From the NCBI GenBank assembly GCA_035527895.1, contig DATKZQ010000045.1:1-17956 (forward strand): 17,956 nucleotides of DNA, in the 5' to 3' direction. Shown here piece by piece: positions 14,673 through 17,956 of this stretch. The first letter of the stretch is position 1. The number at the start of each line of letters is the position of its first letter. A model generated the notes under the pieces. That model ran no database searches, was not told where the DNA came from, and worked only from the letters and a program-made list of their open reading frames with translations. Source of the stretch: JADFWK01 sp035527895. GTDB taxonomy: Bacteria; Desulfobacterota; DSM-4660; Desulfatiglandales; B25-G16. Made by a program: the position numbers and the translations under genes.

Positions 14673-16226
14673 TTGAAGGAAAAAGACGATCCAGTGGAAG
14701 GTAAAAGCGACATAATCCTCGAGGGGAAAGGTATTTGCAAGGGTTTCCCCGGCGTATGGGAGCATCTCATACTGGATCATGTCGATATCGATGTCAAGGC
14801 CGGCGAAATCCACACGCTGCTTGGAGAAAATGGAGCCGGAAAGACCGTAATCGCAAACTGCCTCTCAGGATTCTATCTGCTGTCAGAGGGCCAGATCTAC
14901 GTGAAAGGGAAACCGGTAACCCTGAAATCACCGAGAGACGGCATTAGGAATGGCATCGGCATGGTTCACCAGGAGCTGGCGCTGGTGAAGCCTTTTACCG
15001 TGGCGGAAAACATTGCTCTCGGGCTTCACTCATCCGACCTCACCTTCCCCCTTCCCGAAGTGGAAGCCAGGGTACGCGAGCTATCAGAGAAATACCGGCT
15101 GTACATTGACCCGTTAGCCAGGGTAGAAGATCTTTCCGCCGGGGAACAGCAGAGGGCTGAGATCATAAAGGTCCTCTACCATGACCCGGAAATCCTGATT
15201 CTTGATGAGCCTACTTCGCTTATCTCCGCGGACGCCGAGCACCTGTTCGACGCCCTGAACAGTCTGGCAGAGATGGGCTACGGGATCCTTTTCATCACCC
15301 ATAAGATCGAAGAGGCCTTGGAGGCAGGTGATCGCGTCACGGTGCTCCGTCTCGGGAAGAGTATGGGCACCAGAGAGACTGCCAAGACGGATAAGACGGA
15401 ATTGGTAAAGCTCATGTTTGGTGAGCACACACCGGTTCATCTTGAGAGAAAGCCGGTCAAATCCGATAGGATTGCGTTAGAGGTTAAAGACCTCGAAGCC
15501 CTTGCCGCAGATGAGGAACCGGCACTACAGGGTGTCTCCTTTACCATCAGGGAAGGTGAGATATTGGGTTTCGCAGGGATCTCCGGAAATGGCCAGAGCG
15601 AATTGGCCGAGGTCATCACAGGATTGAGAAAGGCCACGAAAGGCCAGGTGATCATTCACGGAAAGGATTATACAAACCGCAGTCCGGGAGCAATAATAAG
15701 GGCTGGTGTTTCGCATATTCCCGAGAAACGACGGGAAATGGGTGTGATCGAGCCCATGACAGTCGCTGAGAACGTGGTCCTAAAAGATATCAGGGTTTCT
15801 CCGTTCTCAAAAGGGCCATTCCTGAACATGTCCCATATAACAGGGCACACACAAGAGATCGTGTCCAGATTCGGGGCCCTCGTCTCCGATCTTTGGAAAT
15901 CCCAGACACGAATACTCTCAGGAGGAAATATCCAGCGACTGATACTGGGACGGGAGACATGGAGAATGCCGAAGTTCATTGTGGCCGTTTATCCCTCCCA
16001 GGGGCTCGATGCAAAGGCCGTTAATCATACATGGGAACTCTTCATGCGGCTGCGGGAAGCAGGCTCCTCCATTCTCCTCGTATCAGAAGATTTGGATGAA
16101 ATAATGGCGCTGAGCGATCGGATTGCGGTAATGTCTCGAGGCAAAATAGTCGGCATGTTTGACGGTGCTGCAGCAAAACGGGAGGAAATCGGGCTCATGA
16201 TAGCCACCGGTGCTCCAAGAACATGA
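14673..16226 (+). CDS. ABC transporter ATPase, two nucleotide-binding domains (BMP/NupO type)
   Basis: Cytoplasmic ATPase driving the nucleoside transporter, 517 residues, two fused ABC domains. Domain 1 is complete: Walker A GENGAGKT (51-58), signature LSAGEQQR (154-161), Walker B ILILDEPT (174-181), switch His210. Domain 2 has a Walker A-like GISGNGQS (302-309) without the usual Lys, signature LSGGNIQR (415-422) and VAVYPSQGLD (437-446). This degenerate second P-loop is common in this sugar/nucleoside class. The start is TTG at 14673 with AAAGGA about ten bases upstream; a GTG seven codons later is less likely. The order binding protein, permease, permease, ATPase differs from B. subtilis nupNOPQ, where the ATPase gene is second. 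Confidence 0.9.
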   Translation: MKEKDDPVEGKSDIILEGKGICKGFPGVWEHLILDHVDIDVKAGEIHTLLGENGAGKTVIANCLSGFYLLSEGQIYVKGKPVTLKSPRDGIRNGIGMVHQELALVKPFTVAENIALGLHSSDLTFPLPEVEARVRELSEKYRLYIDPLARVEDLSAGEQQRAEIIKVLYHDPEILILDEPTSLISADAEHLFDALNSLAEMGYGILFITHKIEEALEAGDRVTVLRLGKSMGTRETAKTDKTELVKLMFGEHTPVHLERKPVKSDRIALEVKDLEALAADEEPALQGVSFTIREGEILGFAGISGNGQSELAEVITGLRKATKGQVIIHGKDYTNRSPGAIIRAGVSHIPEKRREMGVIEPMTVAENVVLKDIRVSPFSKGPFLNMSHITGHTQEIVSRFGALVSDLWKSQTRILSGGNIQRLILGRETWRMPKFIVAVYPSQGLDAKAVNHTWELFMRLREAGSSILLVSEDLDEIMALSDRIAVMSRGKIVGMFDGAAAKREEIGLMIATGAPRT

Positions 16227-16346
16227 CGTAGTCAATTGATCCTTTTGCATTTCGATTTCGAACGAGAGCATTTAATTGTTCACATTGGATATAACCGATA
16301 AAGTTATGGAGGGTCATGAGGTCTTTTCTTCTGTTCCAAGGCTCCC
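16227..16346. other. short spacer after the transporter operon
   Basis: First part of a roughly 370-base convergent gap. No gene is supported. The rest of the gap is mostly the palindromic element annotated next, followed by about 90 bases without features before the deoxyribosyltransferase stop codon. Confidence 0.5.
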
Positions 16347-16509
16347 GGCCTGGTCTTTTCTACGACGTATCAACGGGGGAGTCCCGCCCGCCTCGCCTGA
16401 GCGGCTCGCAATGGCGGGCAGGCTTGCCCCCTCCGCATTCTCCCCCGCTCCTTTGGAGCAGGGGAGCTGCGGCTTCCCCCACTGATACGCCGTGAAAAGG
16501 ACAGCGGCC
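16347..16509. repeat. 163-bp three-armed palindromic element (MITE- or REP-like)
   Basis: The ends form an imperfect inverted repeat of nearly 40 bases: the left arm (from GGCC at 16347, through TTTTCTACGACGTATCAA and a GGGGGAG) matches the reverse complement of the right arm (GTATCAGTGGGGGAAG, ending at GGCC 16506-16509). Inside are two hairpins. One pairs GCCCGCC (16386-16392) with GGCGGGC (16413-16419). The other is long: CCGCA, CTCCCC and GCTCC pair with GGAGC, GGGGAG and TGCGG (16433-16472) around a TTT loop. There is no open frame of note. It lies between two converging operons and could block read-through from both sides. Confidence 0.75.
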
Positions 16510-16598
16510 TCCCACCAGTCACAGCAGAAAGACGTCGTGCCCCTCCGATAGTGCAGACTATTTGATGCTCTCAGTAGTAAGTATTTCCTAATACCCCC

Positions 16599-17267
16599 TT
16601 AATGATAAATCTTCTTCTCTAGTTTCGCCCCTACTATCTCCTCGACAAATGATGCCTCCGAACACAGGTTCTCCAGACCACCTCCGGGGAACCTCAGTGC
16701 CCATTGATATAGTTCCTCCAACTGGCTCTTGTCCCCCCGAAACACCGGAGGAAGGCTTATTACTGAGTCCAGGCTCTCGATCAAAAGCGATGTGATCCGT
16801 GAATAGAGTCGATCCATGGCCTCCTCCAGGGATCGACTTTCATTAACGGCCCGTTGATGAAACTCTATGGCATTAAACTGAACGACTCGCGTCCGGGGAT
16901 AGAAGGAGCACATCAGGTTCCAGTCCTCTCCGCCAAGCTCCTTTTCCCCTGACGAACGGAAATCAGACCGCATGATCACGGAGGGAATGTCCAGCAACTT
17001 GGCAAATATGAACTCGACCACCGTGCCTGCGTCCAGCTCTGTCCCCTCGAAATTGAACAGGGCAAGATCGCATTCGATAATCTGCTTGATATCCTGATTC
17101 CTGATGTCAACGGCCGTGGCGTTTTCCTGTGCCAGTGTTTGAGGGAGAAAACATCGATACCGGCCTTTGGACCGCTTCTCCAGATATGAGGCCAGGAGTG
17201 CATTTCCGATCAGGTCTTTGTGATCGAACAGCGAGCCCCCGAAATAGAGTTTGTAAACGTGACTCAT
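16599..17267 (-). CDS. nucleoside 2-deoxyribosyltransferase family protein
   Basis: Family members transfer 2-deoxyribose between bases or hydrolyse the glycosidic bond of deoxynucleosides or deoxynucleotides. Visible landmarks: YFGGSLFD (8-15) at the first strand, FLPQ (40-43), a conserved Asp in IIECDLALFNFEG (63-75), and LDAGTVVEF with Asp79 and Glu85. The D-x-G-T-x-x-E motif supplies the nucleophilic Glu in known enzymes. An IPSVIMRSDFR block follows (94-104). The core ends near residue 145; about 75 further residues (NESRSLEEAMDRLY...) form a helical C-terminal extension not typical of the roughly 150-residue enzymes. AAGGGG precedes the ATG, and the gene follows deoC by 17 bases, so a deoxynucleoside substrate is likely. 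Exact reaction uncertain. Confidence 0.82.
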   Translation of the reverse strand: MSHVYKLYFGGSLFDHKDLIGNALLASYLEKRSKGRYRCFLPQTLAQENATAVDIRNQDIKQIIECDLALFNFEGTELDAGTVVEFIFAKLLDIPSVIMRSDFRSSGEKELGGEDWNLMCSFYPRTRVVQFNAIEFHQRAVNESRSLEEAMDRLYSRITSLLIESLDSVISLPPVFRGDKSQLEELYQWALRFPGGGLENLCSEASFVEEIVGAKLEKKIYH

Positions 17268-17284
17268 CGTTGATCCCCTTGCTT

Positions 17285-17956
17285 TTATGTGGCTTTCTGT
17301 TGTGGAGCGCCTGCAACGATCGCCACCCCGGCTCCCGCTCCGATTCTATTGGCTCCCGCGGCGATCATGGCCGAGGCCGTAGCAAAGTCCTTAATGCCGC
17401 CACTCGCCTTCACACCCATCTCAGGGCCGACCACCCTTCGCATCAAGGCTACGTCTTCCACGGTGGCGCCGCCGGTCGAAAAACCCGTACTGGTCTTGAC
17501 GAAATCAGCACCCGCCTTTTTCGCGATCTCGCAGGCGAGGACCTTTTCTTTTTCCGTCAGCAGGCAGGTCTCAATGATGACCTTGAGCACCGTCGTTCCT
17601 TGTGCTTCTCCACGGACGGTCCTGATGTCTTCCTCTGCGGCCTTCAGATCTCCTGACTTCAGCGCGCCAATGTTTAAGACCATGTCGAGTTCGGTCGCCC
17701 CCTGTTCAATGGCCCTCTTGGCCTCGAAGGCCTTTGCGCGGCTGTCCATGGCACCCAGGGGAAATCCAATCACCGAGCACACTTTTACCCCGCTGTCCTT
17801 GACCTTCTCGGCCACATACGCCACACGTCCTGAGTTGACACACACCGATTTGAACCCGAAGCGTATGGCCTCGTCACAGAGTTTGTCGAAGGCAGATAGG
17901 GGGGCCTCCGGTTTCAAAAGGGTATGATCGATATATCGGGCCATCTCAGAAGCCGT
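17285..17956 (-). CDS. deoC: deoxyribose-phosphate aldolase (5' end outside window)
   Basis: Cleaves 2-deoxyribose-5-phosphate to glyceraldehyde-3-phosphate and acetaldehyde by a Schiff-base mechanism in a TIM barrel. Counting from the in-frame ATG at 17944: IDHTLLKP (5-12), Asp87 in ELDMVLNIG, Schiff-base Lys150 in VKTSTG and the second catalytic Lys179 in VKASGG. The frame stays open to the window edge, encoding TASE before that ATG, which fits the usual N-terminus, so the true start is probably a few codons beyond position 17956. The phosphate-binding loop, usually with Ser in a GASS-like motif, reads RIGAGAG here. It is co-directional with the deoxyribosyltransferase gene, 17 bases downstream. 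Confidence 0.93.
   Translation of the reverse strand, partial: TASEMARYIDHTLLKPEAPLSAFDKLCDEAIRFGFKSVCVNSGRVAYVAEKVKDSGVKVCSVIGFPLGAMDSRAKAFEAKRAIEQGATELDMVLNIGALKSGDLKAAEEDIRTVRGEAQGTTVLKVIIETCLLTEKEKVLACEIAKKAGADFVKTSTGFSTGGATVEDVALMRRVVGPEMGVKASGGIKDFATASAMIAAGANRIGAGAGVAIVAGAPQQKAT

Noticed and set aside
14975..16130. Missing Lys in the second Walker A of the ATPase as a defect
   Set aside because: A degenerate second P-loop is usual in this sugar/nucleoside ATPase class, so it is not a sign of decay.
17289..17927. 212-codon antisense frame opposite deoC
   Set aside because: A mirror of deoC codon bias; no motif or ribosome-binding site.

Overview
The window looks like a stretch of chromosome from a Gram-negative bacterium of moderate GC content. 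A sulfate-reducer or syntroph-type deltaproteobacterium (Desulfobacterota) would fit, but that is inferred from gene style and not proven. Supporting points are a periplasmic solute-binding protein with an ordinary cleavable signal peptide and no lipobox, an E. coli-type two-domain cytidine deaminase, a type IV prepilin, and several short palindromic intergenic elements. I see no rRNA, tRNA, CRISPR array, phage gene or intact transposase.

Layout. (1) Positions 1-791 have no convincing gene; the first 100 bases hold two adjacent hairpins of repeat type. (2) 792-2530: a coupled pair, fabH-like ketoacyl-ACP synthase III and plsC-like acyltransferase (lipid synthesis). (3) 2531-6691: an apparently more AT-rich, loosely packed accessory stretch. 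It holds two adjoining extracytoplasmic carboxypeptidase-regulatory-like proteins on the plus strand, then a small two-helix membrane protein and a lone type IV prepilin-like gene on the minus strand. Long gaps between them carry a 24-bp tandem repeat and a strong palindromic terminator. (4) 6692-10992: a tightly packed leftward operon, deoB - purine nucleoside phosphorylase - pyrimidine nucleoside phosphorylase - cytidine deaminase, with stop/start overlaps at two of three junctions. (5) 10993-11362: a divergent control region with an inverted pair of 11-bp boxes, one near each operon. (6) 11363-16226: a rightward BMP-family ABC transporter operon (binding protein, two permeases, double ATPase) with an intrinsic terminator after the first gene. 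(7) 16227-16598: a convergent gap filled largely by a 163-bp palindrome with three arms. (8) 16599-17956: a leftward pair, deoC (running off the window edge) and a nucleoside 2-deoxyribosyltransferase-family gene.

Regions 4-8 together form a near-complete system for importing and breaking down nucleosides. The ABC transporter would bring nucleosides in; Cdd turns cytidine into uridine; the two phosphorylases release bases and (deoxy)ribose-1-phosphate; DeoB converts the sugar to the 5-phosphate; DeoC cleaves deoxyribose-5-phosphate to glyceraldehyde-3-phosphate and acetaldehyde. The deoxyribosyltransferase homologue could swap bases on deoxynucleosides or act as a glycosidase. No regulator gene is in the window.

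The least explained items are the carboxypeptidase-regulatory-like pair, the three-armed palindrome, the paired boxes in the divergent region, and the out-of-frame start with the best ribosome-binding site just ahead of the first permease.
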